Origin: a bacterium
Lineage (GTDB): Bacteria; Krumholzibacteriota; Krumholzibacteriia; JACNKJ01
Assembly (NCBI GenBank): GCA_024231955.1
Contig: JAAEPZ010000538.1
Coordinates: 685,340 to 749,339 of the forward strand
Length of the DNA stretch: 64,000 nt
Direction of reading: 5' to 3'
The notes below the pieces were generated by a model. It ran no database searches and had not been told where the DNA came from. It saw only the letters and a list, made by a program, of their open reading frames with translations. Shown piece by piece: positions 17,158-28,596 of the stretch (positions are counted from its first letter, which is position 1; each line of letters begins with the position of its first letter). Made by a program: the position numbers and the translations under genes.

Positions 17158-18342
17158 TCAGCGAATCAGGGTCATCTTGCGGATCTCGGAGTGGTGACCT
17201 GACATGAGCAAGCGGGCGTAATAGATGCCGGAGACCTGATCGTTGCCGAGTTCGTCCCGACCGTCCCACTGCAGCGTATGATTGCCCGCCAACCATTCAC
17301 CCGACGCCAGGTTGCGGATCAAACGGCCCTGCACGTCGAAGATGGACAGGTCGATAAGTCCCGTTTCGTGTAGAGTGAAGGCGAGATTGGTCGTCGGGTT
17401 GAAGGGGTTGGGGAAATTCTGGGCGAACACCAGCCTGTCGGCAATCCGAATCTGGCCGCGGATCGGTCCCAGATAGGATTCGGGTTGGTTGTGGTCGTCC
17501 AGCAAGGCGATCCAGTAATGATACTCGCGCCCCGGGAGGACATCATGGTCATTATAGTGATAGGAGCCGGGTCCATAGCCACCGGCGGCGAGTATCGGCG
17601 CGGAGTGCCAGGGGTTGTCATCGACGCCTCGGTGCAGACGGAAAGACTGATTCTCGCCGTCGAGCAACAGAACCCAGTTGACGGCGAGGTAGTCCGTTTC
17701 ATCACTGACCGTCAATGACTGCAGCACCAAAGGTGTGTCGCTGAATCGCAGCACGGGCGAGTTTTCCATGTATCCGCCCATCGAGGTGATATCCGGATAT
17801 TCGCCATACTCGAATCCGGCGAACCAACCGTTGAAGTCGAGTCGGACCTCACCAGCGCTCTGCGCGGCTATACTGAAGTGCAGATCGATCCGACCACCCT
17901 GTTGCATGATGAAGTTCGGTCCCCCCTGGGGAGCATCGAATATGAATCTGTGGGGCACCAGATCGTCCGCCACCTCGCCGACCTCACCGGTTTCGTAGAG
18001 CACCTGCAGCGGCGTCGGGCCGAAATAGGCTTCGACATTGCGTACCGCGATCCAGAACGGCAACTGTTCCGATATGAAGAGGTTGCTCAGCTTTCCCCCC
18101 TCATCCAGCTGAACGGACCAGGTGACGTGGATGTCTTCGTCGAGCGGAACATCCTCGTCGTTGCTCTCGATTGTCCTGGAAACCGTTGTGAAATCGTCGC
18201 TTGGCCAAGTGTAACCCAGGGCCAGCGCCGGTGCCAGCGCCAGCAGGGCCACAAAGAGGGCCAGGGTTCCGCAAAGTCGTTTGAAGGGTATGTTATATCG
18301 AGACATCCCGGCGATGCCGGTACTTTTTTCAGTTGCTCGCAT
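17158..18342 (-). CDS. Secreted protein with C-terminal FlgD/type IX-like sorting domain
   Basis: 394 residues. The ATG at 18342 has an SD-like GGGAGAA 10 nt upstream. A second ATG at 18306 lacks one but would also fit the signal peptide (LCGTLALFVALLALAPALALG). The mature part starts with an unrecognised beta-rich domain (about 45-225). A fibronectin-like module with RLHRGVDDNPWH and YHYWIALLDD (about 230-315) follows, then the sorting domain with FPNPFNPTT and GIYYARLLMSG (about 318-394). Exported, probably surface-attached or released. No catalytic motif seen. Monocistronic, with its own strong terminator. Confidence 0.82.
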   Translation of the reverse strand: MRATEKSTGIAGMSRYNIPFKRLCGTLALFVALLALAPALALGYTWPSDDFTTVSRTIESNDEDVPLDEDIHVTWSVQLDEGGKLSNLFISEQLPFWIAVRNVEAYFGPTPLQVLYETGEVGEVADDLVPHRFIFDAPQGGPNFIMQQGGRIDLHFSIAAQSAGEVRLDFNGWFAGFEYGEYPDITSMGGYMENSPVLRFSDTPLVLQSLTVSDETDYLAVNWVLLLDGENQSFRLHRGVDDNPWHSAPILAAGGYGPGSYHYNDHDVLPGREYHYWIALLDDHNQPESYLGPIRGQIRIADRLVFAQNFPNPFNPTTNLAFTLHETGLIDLSIFDVQGRLIRNLASGEWLAGNHTLQWDGRDELGNDQVSGIYYARLLMSGHHSEIRKMTLIR

Positions 18343-18625
18343 TGATCGGCTTCTCCCGCTATCTGTCTAATAAAACCAACAAATCGCAGTTTTGGCTTCC
18401 CCGGGAATTTAATCCCCCCAACCAACACAGACGGCCTGCTCCGCCGTCGAATTGAACAACAGCATTCTTCGTACCATGCCGAAACAATGCATAACAGAAA
18501 TTACTCGCCGCGTTGAGCATTAATTGATCCTGTGTTAAGCTGCGGCTCTTCCCGCTGGTGATATCCCCAGTGATCTGGTAACTCTCTTGGCGGTGTGGTC
18601 AGTCTTTTTCCTGTCTGGAGGCTTC
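18343..18625. promoter_or_regulatory. Divergent intergenic region with possible protease promoter
   Basis: This 283-nt region drives two divergent genes. On the plus strand TTGAGC (18513-18518), a 17-nt spacer and TAAGCT (18536-18541) form a weak promoter candidate for the Lon-type protease. No operator-like repeat was recognised. Confidence 0.35.
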
Positions 18626-21034
18626 ATGAAGAGTGGAGGGATTCCCTACCGTCTATCCCCGGAACGTCTGCGCTGGTCGATCGACCCGACCAAACTCCCT
18701 GCCGTGGGGGAGAAGACCCGTTTGCCGCTTGAGATCATCGGACAGGATCGCGCGCTCGACGCCCTGCGGATGGGGCTCGATATCAAGCAGGCCGGCTATC
18801 ATATCTTTGTGACGGGAACCGAGGGTACGGGGCGCACGACCATGATCCGCCGGATTCTCGAGGAGCGGAAGACCGATAGTCCGTCGCCGAGCGACCTCTG
18901 TTATGTCTTCAACTTTGAAGCGGCGGATCATCCGCTGCTCCTGACATTCCCCGCCGGCAAGGGGCGAGACTTCGCCCGCCGCATGGATTCGATGGTGGGC
19001 AGCCTCCGGCGACACATCCCGGAGCTTTTCCGCGGAGAGGATTATCAAAAGCGGGTCGGCCGTCTCGAGCGCCATTACCGCGGCGCCCAGAGCGATGCCG
19101 TGCGGGACTTCGCCGAGGAGGCGCGGCAGTGCGGTCTGAGCCTGGTCGAGACGCAGACGGGACCTTATGTCCGCCCCGAGCTGCAGGTCGTCATAGAGGA
19201 TGAGGCCTGGGAGATCACCGAACTCGGCATCCTGGTCGAGGAGGGGAAACTCGACCAGGAGACGGCAACCGCGCTTGAGGCCAGTCACCTGAAGCTGTCC
19301 GATGAGTTGAAGGAGCTTGTCCGCTCCAACGCCCGTCTGGAGGAGACCTTCCTGGAGGAGCTTGAGCGGGTGATGAAGTCCGTGATCCATCCGCTGATCC
19401 ATGATTCGATCGAGATGCTCAAGACCCGTTTCGACAATGTCGATGTGGACAAGTGGCTGGACACGGTGGAGGAGGGCCTGCTGGAGGAGAGCTGGATTCG
19501 TGATGAGGAGGAGGAGGAGCTGGTCGAACCCTTCTATCGTTTCGGCGTGAATGTCGTGGTGGACAACTCCCGGCTTGAGGGTGCGCCGGTGATCATCGAG
19601 TCCACGCCGACCTTCCACAATCTGTTCGGCACCATCGACCAGCGCCACCTGCCCAATGGCGCAGCCTTCTTCGATTACCGCCGGATCAAGACGGGCGCCC
19701 TGGCCCGCGCCCAGGGGGGCACGCTGGTGATCATGGCCCAGGATCTCCTGGAGGAGGGGATGGTCTGGCCCACGCTCAAGCGTGTGCTGCGGAACCGGGA
19801 GCTCCAGATTCAGGCCTACGATGTCGGCAACCGGATGGTTGTGGGACCGCTGAAGCCCGAGCCTATCAAGCTGGATGTCAAGGTGATCCTGGTCGGGGAT
19901 ACCAATCTCTACCTGACGCTGCTGCAGGGTGATCCCGATCTGCAACGGGTCTTCAAGATGAAGGTGGATTTCGCAACGGATATGCGGCGCGACCGCAACA
20001 ATATCCGTCGCTATCTGAGTTTCATGAACAAGGTCCGCAAGCAGGACGAACTGCTGCCCCTGACCTCTGATGGCTCCGCCACAATTCTGGAGTACGGAGC
20101 GCGGCTGGCCGGCCGCCAGGACCGGCTCTCCACCCGTTTCAGCAAGATCGTGGAGATTCTGATCGAGTCGGACTATTTCGCCAGGCAGGCCGGGAGCGCG
20201 GAGGTCTCCATGCTCCATGTGGACAAGGCGCTGGATGAGCGGGTGCGTCGTTTCGGTCGTACCGAGGAGAACTTCCTTAAAATGTTCCGTGAGGGGACGA
20301 TTCTCCTCAGCACGACCGGTATGGCGGTGGGACAGGTCAACGGCCTGTTCGTTATGGAACAGTGGGATTACGCTTTCGGGCAGCCCATGCGGATCACCGC
20401 CTCCTCATCGCTGGGCGATGGGGATATCATCAGTATCGAACGGGAAACCGAACTCAGCGGCAGCTCCTTCGATAAGGGTCATATGATCCTTACCGGGTTC
20501 ATCCGCCAGCGGTTCGGGCAGGACAAACCGCTCAGTCTGCATACATCGGTATCCTGCGAGCAGAATTATGTCGGCGTCGACGGCGACAGCGCCAGCGCCG
20601 CCGAGTTGTTCGCCATCCTCTCCTCAATATCGCGTCTCCCGATCAAACAGGGGCTGGCGGTGACCGGCTCGGTCAACCAATATGGGGAGATCCAGGCGGT
20701 GGGTGGCGTCAACGCCAAGATCGAGGGATTCTACCACGTCTGTCGCGATCGTGGCTTCAAAGGTGAAAACGGTGTGGTGATACCTGCGGCGAATGTCAGG
20801 GATCTGATGCTGAACAAGGATATTGTCCAGTCCTGCCGCGATGGGCAGTTTAACGTGTTTGCCATCAAGACCATCGATCAGGGTTTGCACCTGCTCACCG
20901 GCTGCCCGGCGGGACAGTGGCGAACCGCCGGAGGTTGGACTTCGGGAAGCGTCAATGACCTGGTGGACCGTCGCCTGGCCGAGATGGCGATCACCATGAA
21001 GCAATTTGGCGATAGAGGAGACAGTCTCAGGTAG
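18626..21034 (+). CDS. Lon-type ATP-dependent protease (AAA_32/LonB-like)
   Basis: 802 residues from the ATG at 18626, chosen because GGAG sits 5 nt upstream. A TTG 13 codons earlier is also in frame. The P-loop is present (TGTEGTGRTT, about 64-72). A long charged helical insert (about 120-310) precedes the rest of the ATPase. The C-terminal Lon proteolytic domain has the catalytic dyad Ser655 (DGDSAS) and Lys698 (GGVNAKIEGF). The 43-residue spacing equals that in classical Lon. The substrate-recruiting N-terminal LAN domain of LonA is missing, so this is the LonB-like soluble class. It should degrade misfolded or regulatory proteins in the cytoplasm. It lies upstream of the ABC ATPase gene but is separated by 67 nt. 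Confidence 0.9.
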   Translation: MKSGGIPYRLSPERLRWSIDPTKLPAVGEKTRLPLEIIGQDRALDALRMGLDIKQAGYHIFVTGTEGTGRTTMIRRILEERKTDSPSPSDLCYVFNFEAADHPLLLTFPAGKGRDFARRMDSMVGSLRRHIPELFRGEDYQKRVGRLERHYRGAQSDAVRDFAEEARQCGLSLVETQTGPYVRPELQVVIEDEAWEITELGILVEEGKLDQETATALEASHLKLSDELKELVRSNARLEETFLEELERVMKSVIHPLIHDSIEMLKTRFDNVDVDKWLDTVEEGLLEESWIRDEEEEELVEPFYRFGVNVVVDNSRLEGAPVIIESTPTFHNLFGTIDQRHLPNGAAFFDYRRIKTGALARAQGGTLVIMAQDLLEEGMVWPTLKRVLRNRELQIQAYDVGNRMVVGPLKPEPIKLDVKVILVGDTNLYLTLLQGDPDLQRVFKMKVDFATDMRRDRNNIRRYLSFMNKVRKQDELLPLTSDGSATILEYGARLAGRQDRLSTRFSKIVEILIESDYFARQAGSAEVSMLHVDKALDERVRRFGRTEENFLKMFREGTILLSTTGMAVGQVNGLFVMEQWDYAFGQPMRITASSSLGDGDIISIERETELSGSSFDKGHMILTGFIRQRFGQDKPLSLHTSVSCEQNYVGVDGDSASAAELFAILSSISRLPIKQGLAVTGSVNQYGEIQAVGGVNAKIEGFYHVCRDRGFKGENGVVIPAANVRDLMLNKDIVQSCRDGQFNVFAIKTIDQGLHLLTGCPAGQWRTAGGWTSGSVNDLVDRRLAEMAITMKQFGDRGDSLR

Positions 21035-21101
21035 GGAGCTGTCTTGACAGCGGCCCATCAAGCGTTTAGTAAATAGGAAACTCTGACCCGGGAATGAGAT
21101 A

Positions 21102-22202
<1,101 letters not shown>

Positions 22203-22229
22203 TTCAGCACTATGCATGGAAAGGCGCAC

Positions 22230-23198
22230 ATGCCTCGTCTCTCTCTTGGCCTGGACGTCGGTGGCACCAACATCAAAGCGGTTCTGCTGGATGGGTCCCA
22301 CCGTGTCGTGCGGCGGGGGCGCTGGCGCACGGCCTCGTTCGGGACCGACGTCGACAGTATCATCAACGGTCTGTGTCGCTGCACGGAGGATCTCCTGCGC
22401 CGCGAGAAGCTGGTCGCCGGAGAGCTCAAGGCGCTGGGGCTGGCCTGCGCCGGACTCATCAATCGTGAAGAGGGTTTGATCGAGGAGTGCGCCAATCTGG
22501 CGCCCTGGGTAGGCATGCCGCTGGGCGCTCTGCTCAGCGAACGGTTGGGGATCAGGGTGGCGCTGGAGAATGACGTCAACGCGCTCGCCTGGGGCGAGTG
22601 GAAGCACGGCGCCGGTCGAGGAGCGCGCAATATGCTCTGCATCGCCATCGGCACCGGTGTGGGCGGCGGGATGATCCTCGAGGGTGAGCTGCACACCGGA
22701 CACAGGGGGTTCGGCGGAGAACTGGGTCATATGGTGATCAACAGCGACGGCCGCAAATGTATCTGCGGCAATCGCGGCTGCCTGGAGGCCTACATCGGCG
22801 GGCAGTCGATCATCCGCTCGATCCGCCGTGCTCTGGCCCGTAAACGACCCGGTTGGCGGGCGCTTGCGCATCACCTCGGCGATGCCGATCCGACCCCGGC
22901 TCTTCTCACCCGTGCGGCTAAAGCGGGCGACAAACTTGCTCTGGAACTTTACGACGAAGTGGGGCGTGCACTGGGTGTGGCTATTTCAAGTTATATCAAT
23001 ATCTTCGCTCCCGAGCTCATCGTGCTCGCCGGCGGTGTCGCCGCCGCCGGGAACCTGATTCTCGCCCCTGCTCGCAGGGAGGCGACCGCTCGTTTGATGG
23101 ATCCCTCAACCCAGACCCTGGCGATTCGCTGCCGCACGCTGGGCAATGACGGCGCGGCCATCGGTGTCGCGCTCCTCGCTGAGGAGCGGATCTCATGA
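22230..23198 (+). CDS. ROK-family sugar kinase (glucokinase-like)
   Basis: 322 residues from the ATG at 22230, chosen over an ATG 18 nt upstream because GGAAAGG lies 5 nt before it. N-terminal phosphate-binding motif LGLDVGGTNIKAVLLDG, catalytic region ALENDVNALAWGEW, and the ROK zinc signature GHMVINSDGRKCICGNRGCLEAY, with Cys-x-Cys-Gly-x2-Gly-Cys intact. It phosphorylates glucose or a related hexose entering the cytoplasm. Its position behind a sugar-importer ATPase supports a carbohydrate uptake role. The stop overlaps the start of lptD (ATGA). Confidence 0.9.
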   Translation: MPRLSLGLDVGGTNIKAVLLDGSHRVVRRGRWRTASFGTDVDSIINGLCRCTEDLLRREKLVAGELKALGLACAGLINREEGLIEECANLAPWVGMPLGALLSERLGIRVALENDVNALAWGEWKHGAGRGARNMLCIAIGTGVGGGMILEGELHTGHRGFGGELGHMVINSDGRKCICGNRGCLEAYIGGQSIIRSIRRALARKRPGWRALAHHLGDADPTPALLTRAAKAGDKLALELYDEVGRALGVAISSYINIFAPELIVLAGGVAAAGNLILAPARREATARLMDPSTQTLAIRCRTLGNDGAAIGVALLAEERIS

Positions 23199-26100
23199 GG
23201 CGGGCCGTGCCCTCACTCTTTCTCCTGCTCATGATTGTCTGTGCACTGGCTGTTCCCGGTGAGGTAAGCGCCACCACCGAGGAGCCGCTCACGGTCTACA
23301 ATATCCAGGGCGTGAATTTCTCCTCTCGCAAGCAGGGCAATCTGCGGATCATGACGCTGACCAACGCCGTGATCATATCCGACTCGCTGCGGATCGATGC
23401 CGACCGTGCTGAGCAACACGACAATGAGCAGGCGGGCACCCTGAAATTCTATCTGCACGGCAACGTGCGGATTGTCGAGGGCACCACCACAATCACGGGT
23501 GATGACGGGATGATAGACCGGGAGCTGGAGATAGCCTCGGTGGTCGGCAACGCGCGGATTGTCGACGGCGATGTGGAGATCTTCTGCGAGGAGGCCGCCT
23601 ACAATCGCCGCACCCTGGATATCGTGTTGTCGGGCAACGTGATCATTCTCCAGAAGAGCAATCGGATCGAGGCGCAGCGGATAATATTCAACCGCGAGAC
23701 GAAGTGCGCGGAGGCCTTCCTCGATGTGGCCGTACATGATCTCGAAGCTAAATCCATCCTGCGCGGGCAGCACGGCACCTTCGATCATCTGACCGAAGAG
23801 GCGGTGATGGATGACGATCCCAGCCTGATGAGTGTCGAGGCGGCCGGTGATACGGTGACGGTGATTGCCCGAACGATGCGCCAGAGGCGGAACGAGGGCC
23901 TGTCGATTGCCGTGGGCGATGTCCATTATTCTCGCGGCAATACCGAAGCGTTCTGCGATTCCGCCGCTTACTTCCATGACCTCGATTTCCTGGCCGTATT
24001 CGGCAAGCCCGAGGTCACGCAGGGGGATACCCGGCTGACCGGGGACAATATCGAGATGTCCTTTGACGGCAAAGAGCTGCGCACCATGACCATTGACGGC
24101 GGGGCTCGGTTTCAGGACGAACCTGCCGATCCGCGGGTGTTCCCCGGCCTGTTCAGCGAGATCTCCGGCGACAGATTCCAGATCGAATTCGAGGACGGCG
24201 ACATCCGCAAGGTCAATGTGAGCGGCAAGCCGCGCAGCCTTTATATCCCCGAAGTGACGAGTCGGGCGTCGATCAACGAGGCCTTCGGTGATTCGATGAT
24301 CCTCAGTTTCGCCTCCGGAGATCTTGAGGAGGTGATGATCTTCGGTGAGGCCCAGGGGACATACCGTTATCTGGACGACTGGGAGGCGGCCATGGCCGGT
24401 CGGGAGCCGGTTGCCGCCGACAGTCTGCCGACAACGCCCCCCGCCGCGGCGACGGTGCCGGAGACGCCCTCAGAGCAGATTGGCGTGGCCGGATTCTCCG
24501 ATCTCGCTCTCCAGATCGCCTACAAATCGCGGGATATCGTCTACAACGCGAGGGAGGAGCGGGTCTACCTGGAGCGGATGGCCGAGGTGGAGAACGAGGA
24601 TTTCACGTTGATGGCCCAGTTCATCCGTTTCGATGCCCGCGACGATTTCCTCGACGCCCGCGGTGAGCCAGTCCTGGTGGACAAGGATGACAAGCTCTAC
24701 GGCGAAATGATGGAGTACTCCATTCCGGATAAGGCCGGGTTGGTTTTCGAGGGCGTTACCCGGTATGGCGAGGGGTTCTATTCCGGGGCCAAGTTGAAGA
24801 AGCTGGGCAAGGACACGATCAACGTCGGCCACTCCATGTACACGACCTGCGACCTGGAACACCCGCACTACCACTTCAAGATCGACCGCATCCAGGTGCA
24901 GACTCAGGACAAGATGGTCGGCGCGCCCGTTCGGTTCTACCTGGGCAAGATCCCGCTATTCTATCTGCCGTTCCTGTTCAATAATCTGGAGCGGGGGCGT
25001 CGCTCCGGTTTCATCCAGCCCGACCTGGAATTCGGCATCTCCACCGGCTCCGGGCATCCCCAGCGATTCGTTCGAGATGTCGGCTACTACTGGGCGATCA
25101 ACGACTATGCCGATCTGCAGACCCGTTTTGACTTCGTGGAGCAGCGATCGCTGTATGGGGCCGTCTCCCTGCGCTACTATCAACGCTACTTCATGAGCGG
25201 GTCGCTGCGCAACAACCTGAGCTGGAGCACCACCAAGGATCTCAATTCGGATAGCCGCTCCTGGGGCTTGCAGGGGAGCCATCAGCAGAACTTCGGTGAT
25301 CACACGCGGCTCAACGCCAATGTCGATTATGCCAGCAGCAGCAGTATGCGCGATGACATCAATCACTATTCCGTGCAGGAGGTGATTGATCAGCGGCTGA
25401 CCTCCAACGTGTCGTTGACCAGGCGCTGGAACAACTGTTCGGTCAGCACCAGCTATTCGCGGACGCAGCTCCTGAACCAGGATGAGAACGAAGAGGATGA
25501 TGACCTGCTTCTCACGGAGCGGATCCCCTTCAATATCTCGACCACCAGCATCCCGCTCTGGCCGCACGGCGTGGGCAAGGGGGGGATCCAGGGGCAATTG
25601 GCCAAGATCAAACTGCAACCCCGCATCTCCTACAATCAGACGCGGAGCACCTATGAAGATCGCAAGGTGATCTCCGAAAGCGCCAGCACCGGCAGCAGCA
25701 TGGGATTCAACTGGAAACTCGGCTTTGTTCAGGTCCAACCGTCGGTGAGCGCCAGCGAATCCTGGACCCGCAGCACGGCGATGGAATCGAACTCGGTAGT
25801 CGTCCCCTTCGGCAAGTTCGATCAATTGGATTCCACAACTCCCGTCAGTCCGCTCGGGGAGACGGGATTGTACTTCAGTGAACTGATCGAATCCGAGGTG
25901 GGGAGCGAGTGGTCCCACAACTGGAGTGCGCAGGCAAACGCTTCGACCAAGTTCTACGGAATCTTCTACCCGCGGATCGGCACCCTCACGGGGATGCGGC
26001 ATACCATTGCGCCCCGCGTGGGCTGGAGGTACAGCGAAAGCCGAGGTCAGCGATTTTCCCTTTCGCGGACCATGTCCATGTCCGTGAGCAATACCTTGGA

Positions 26101-26860
26101 TCTCAAGTTCGGTGAGGACGATAAAGTGCGACGCAAGTCGGGCGTCGTCTCCTGGAATCTGGGGACGAACTACAACATGGAGAAGAAGCCGGATGAGGAT
26201 CCGTGGGGCTCCTTGAGCAGTTCGCTGCGACTGTCGCCTCACCCGGGGGTCTCAATGAGCATGAACTATTCGCATGACCTCAATAATGCGAAGAAGATCA
26301 GCTCGAGCATCAATGGCTCCCTCCGTCTGGCGGGGCGTTTCAACTACGGCAGGATTGAGAAGGTGGATCGTGCGCAAAACGTCGTGACCGCCAACGAGGA
26401 TGGTCAGAAAGGGAACGACGGGGAGGATGAGGATCCGTTGGCCGAGGATCTTGACGATGATGACGACTTCTATCCTTTTGGTGACGATGACGGCGTCTGG
26501 GGCGATGAGGGCAGATCGGGGCGGGGCGACGGCAAGGCCCAATCCTGGAACCTCGGTGTCAGCTTCAGTCTCAACCAGACTTCGAACACCAACCCAAGTC
26601 CCTCATTGGCTTTAGGCGGCAGCATCAATCTCACCGACAACTGGAAAGTGGACTATCGGACGAGTCTGAATCTCAATGACGGGCAGCTTAACGGGCAAAC
26701 CCTGAACTTGACACGGGACTTGCACTGTTGGGAAGCTACCTTCTCACGTCTTGTAATCAATGGAGTTGAGCAGTATTATTTCCGAATCTACTTGAAAGCA
26801 CATCCGGATGATATCAAGATTGAATCGGGTGACAGAAGCGCCGGTTATGGCTATAGGTAG
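23195..26860 (+). CDS. lptD: LPS-assembly outer membrane protein LptD-like
   Basis: 1221 residues with a signal peptide (about 1-26). Residues about 30-450 contain repeated OstA/LptA-type beta-jellyroll units ([42 protein letters not shown]). [14 protein letters not shown] stretch and [21 protein letters not shown] (about 585-605) are typical of the LptD junction. The remaining 600 residues look like the 26-stranded barrel that inserts LPS into the outer leaflet. An acidic Asp/Glu/Gly segment at about 1065-1115 is probably an extracellular loop. It is larger than E. coli LptD (784) because of the extended N-terminal domain. Its start overlaps the ROK kinase stop, so translation is coupled. 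Confidence 0.87.
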   Translation: MRRAVPSLFLLLMIVCALAVPGEVSATTEEPLTVYNIQGVNFSSRKQGNLRIMTLTNAVIISDSLRIDADRAEQHDNEQAGTLKFYLHGNVRIVEGTTTITGDDGMIDRELEIASVVGNARIVDGDVEIFCEEAAYNRRTLDIVLSGNVIILQKSNRIEAQRIIFNRETKCAEAFLDVAVHDLEAKSILRGQHGTFDHLTEEAVMDDDPSLMSVEAAGDTVTVIARTMRQRRNEGLSIAVGDVHYSRGNTEAFCDSAAYFHDLDFLAVFGKPEVTQGDTRLTGDNIEMSFDGKELRTMTIDGGARFQDEPADPRVFPGLFSEISGDRFQIEFEDGDIRKVNVSGKPRSLYIPEVTSRASINEAFGDSMILSFASGDLEEVMIFGEAQGTYRYLDDWEAAMAGREPVAADSLPTTPPAAATVPETPSEQIGVAGFSDLALQIAYKSRDIVYNAREERVYLERMAEVENEDFTLMAQFIRFDARDDFLDARGEPVLVDKDDKLYGEMMEYSIPDKAGLVFEGVTRYGEGFYSGAKLKKLGKDTINVGHSMYTTCDLEHPHYHFKIDRIQVQTQDKMVGAPVRFYLGKIPLFYLPFLFNNLERGRRSGFIQPDLEFGISTGSGHPQRFVRDVGYYWAINDYADLQTRFDFVEQRSLYGAVSLRYYQRYFMSGSLRNNLSWSTTKDLNSDSRSWGLQGSHQQNFGDHTRLNANVDYASSSSMRDDINHYSVQEVIDQRLTSNVSLTRRWNNCSVSTSYSRTQLLNQDENEEDDDLLLTERIPFNISTTSIPLWPHGVGKGGIQGQLAKIKLQPRISYNQTRSTYEDRKVISESASTGSSMGFNWKLGFVQVQPSVSASESWTRSTAMESNSVVVPFGKFDQLDSTTPVSPLGETGLYFSELIESEVGSEWSHNWSAQANASTKFYGIFYPRIGTLTGMRHTIAPRVGWRYSESRGQRFSLSRTMSMSVSNTLDLKFGEDDKVRRKSGVVSWNLGTNYNMEKKPDEDPWGSLSSSLRLSPHPGVSMSMNYSHDLNNAKKISSSINGSLRLAGRFNYGRIEKVDRAQNVVTANEDGQKGNDGEDEDPLAEDLDDDDDFYPFGDDDGVWGDEGRSGRGDGKAQSWNLGVSFSLNQTSNTNPSPSLALGGSINLTDNWKVDYRTSLNLNDGQLNGQTLNLTRDLHCWEATFSRLVINGVEQYYFRIYLKAHPDDIKIESGDRSAGYGYR

Positions 26861-26886
26861 ATCACCCAGTTCCCGGGAGGGGAATC

Positions 26887-27180
26887 ATGAACAAGGCAGA
26901 TTTAATTGAGAAGGTGGCCGAAGCTGCGGATCTGAGTCGCAAGGATGCTCGGGCCGCCGTGGACGCAATATTCGCTACGGATCCTCGTGCCGGCGTTATC
27001 GCCAATGCGTTGGAGGATGGCGAGAAAGTGCAACTGACGGGTTTCGGAACTTTCGAAATCAGGGAGCGTAAAGCCAGAGTCGGTCGTAATCCCCGAACAG
27101 GTGAAGCAATTCAAATCGCTGCAGCGCGTGTACCTGCCTTCTCGGCGGGCAAATCGCTCAAAGAACGTTTCTCAGGCTAG
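26887..27180 (+). CDS. HU-family DNA-binding protein
   Basis: 97 residues, full HU length (usually 90-95). [12 protein letters not shown] start, [22 protein letters not shown] signature, and the proline arm region leading to the [11 protein letters not shown] end. It bends DNA as a homodimer and compacts the nucleoid. A strong SD (GGGAGGGG) precedes the ATG. It lies 26 nt behind lptD and may be cotranscribed with it. A small TDPRAG insertion within the dimerisation helices is slightly unusual. Confidence 0.93.
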   Translation: MNKADLIEKVAEAADLSRKDARAAVDAIFATDPRAGVIANALEDGEKVQLTGFGTFEIRERKARVGRNPRTGEAIQIAAARVPAFSAGKSLKERFSG

Positions 27181-27217
27181 ATTCTTGGGGCGTTCGGCGC
27201 CTTGAAGAGGAGTGGAT

Positions 27218-28585
27218 ATGGCAAACAGATCATTATTCAGGCTTCTGAATGGAGGCCTTCTACTGTTGTTGGCGATCACGCTGACGGCGATTGTCGCACC
27301 AGCCGAGGCAGCGGCGGAGGTGTCGATCGTGATCGGATATGAAACTAGGAATGTCGGAGAAATAGAACCCTGTGGTTGAAAGTCCAAACAAAAAGGTGGG
27401 ATCGCCCGGCGGGCGGCCCTTATTTCGGATTTGAGAGAGCAAAACGACCACGTCCTGATCCTCTCGGGCGGTGACTGCGTCACCACCAACTCGGCCGTCC
27501 ATGAGCTGCTTCTGCAATCTGAAGTCTATCTGGAGCTGTTTGGCCAGGTTGGCGTCGATGCCGTTTGTGCTCAGAGCGTGGATCTGCGATCCGGCTACGA
27601 TGAATTGCTGGCCAGCGGCGAGAAATACAACATCCCCTACATGTGCGCCAACCTGAAGAGAGATGGCGAACTCATGTTGCCGGGTTTCAAGGTGTTCGAG
27701 TTCGGCGGCAAGAGGGTCGGTGTGTTGTCGGTTGTCGATCCCGCGATGCAGCACAGCGCCAATAAAATGCCCGCGAACTTCAAGTACGAGGATCCCGCTC
27801 TTGCTGTGGGGGAGGGCGTCAAAGCACTGCGTGAAGTAGAGGGCTGCGATGCCGTCATCCTCATGTATGGTGCCCGGCGCGACAAGACCGTTGAGCAGTG
27901 CGCCGACATTGAGGGGATCGATCTGATCCTCTACGGTAATTCCCACATGAGTCAGCGGGTGCCGGCCGAAACCGCTGCCGGGACGTATGTCTATTCGGCC
28001 GCCGCCAAGGGCAAGGACTTCGGAGAGATCATACTGACGATCAACGATGACGGCACCACCGATCTGTCGCCGATCATGATCCACGAGCTCGACAAGAATT
28101 ACAAAGACGATCCCGATGTCCTCGCCAGGGTGAATGCCTACAAGGCCGAGGCCAAGGAGCGTAAGGATCGGGCCAGACTCATTGAGGAGATGGCGCGGAA
28201 CTTCAGCGATACTCCCGTATCCGAGACCTATCTCGGCACCGATGTTTGTGCGCGCTGCCACAGTGAGCAGGTTGCTGTTTTTGAGAGCAGTGCTCACGCC
28301 GGCGCCATGCATTTGCTGGAGGAGGCCGGCGAGAGCGCCAACGTCGAGTGCATCGGCTGCCACGTTACCGGCTGGAACTCCGCAGGCGGCTATGGCATCA
28401 ACAAGCAAAACCGTCTCATGTTGAGCGGTGTGCAGTGTGAAGCCTGCCACGGCTATGGAACGGCTCACGAACGGAACAATCTCGCGACAAGAACCAGGGC
28501 TCGCGAACTCTGTCTGGATTGCCACACGGAAGAGCAGAGTCCCGATTTCGACTTCGAGATCTACTGGAAAACGATCAAGCACTAG
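27218..28585 (+). CDS. Predicted selenoprotein: exported metallophosphatase/5'-nucleotidase-like domain with tetraheme cytochrome c domain
   Basis: 455 residues if the in-frame TGA at 27377-27379 is read as selenocysteine (residue 54). AGGAG precedes the ATG at 27218. The signal peptide (about 1-33, LLLLLAITLTAIVAPAEAAA) is found only upstream of the TGA. After it the same frame runs 401 codons to 28585. The context is EPCG-U-KSKQKGGIARRAAL, where Cys-containing relatives have PCGC. The middle part is a UshA/5'-nucleotidase-like fold. The C-terminus has four CXXCH motifs (CARCH, CIGCH, CEACH, CLDCH) that need periplasmic export. A hairpin of the right size follows the TGA. The competing view is a nonsense mutation. 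Starting at a TTG at 27431 would leave a cytochrome without an export signal. Confidence 0.75.
27380..27421 (+). promoter_or_regulatory. Candidate bacterial SECIS hairpin
   Basis: The stem CGCCC (27403-27407)/GGGCG (27411-27415) has loop GGC and can be extended by GGG/CCC below a small internal loop. The loop begins 28 nt after the TGA with a G as first loop base. Both agree with the known bacterial SECIS rules (loop about 16-37 nt from UGA, G in the first two loop positions). Confidence 0.6.
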
Positions 28586-28596
28586 GAGTAACCGGT

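Noticed and set aside
18653..20218. Minus-strand open frame of about 520 codons opposite the Lon-type protease
   Set aside because: Shadow of the protease gene; Leu/Gln/His-rich with no recognisable family.
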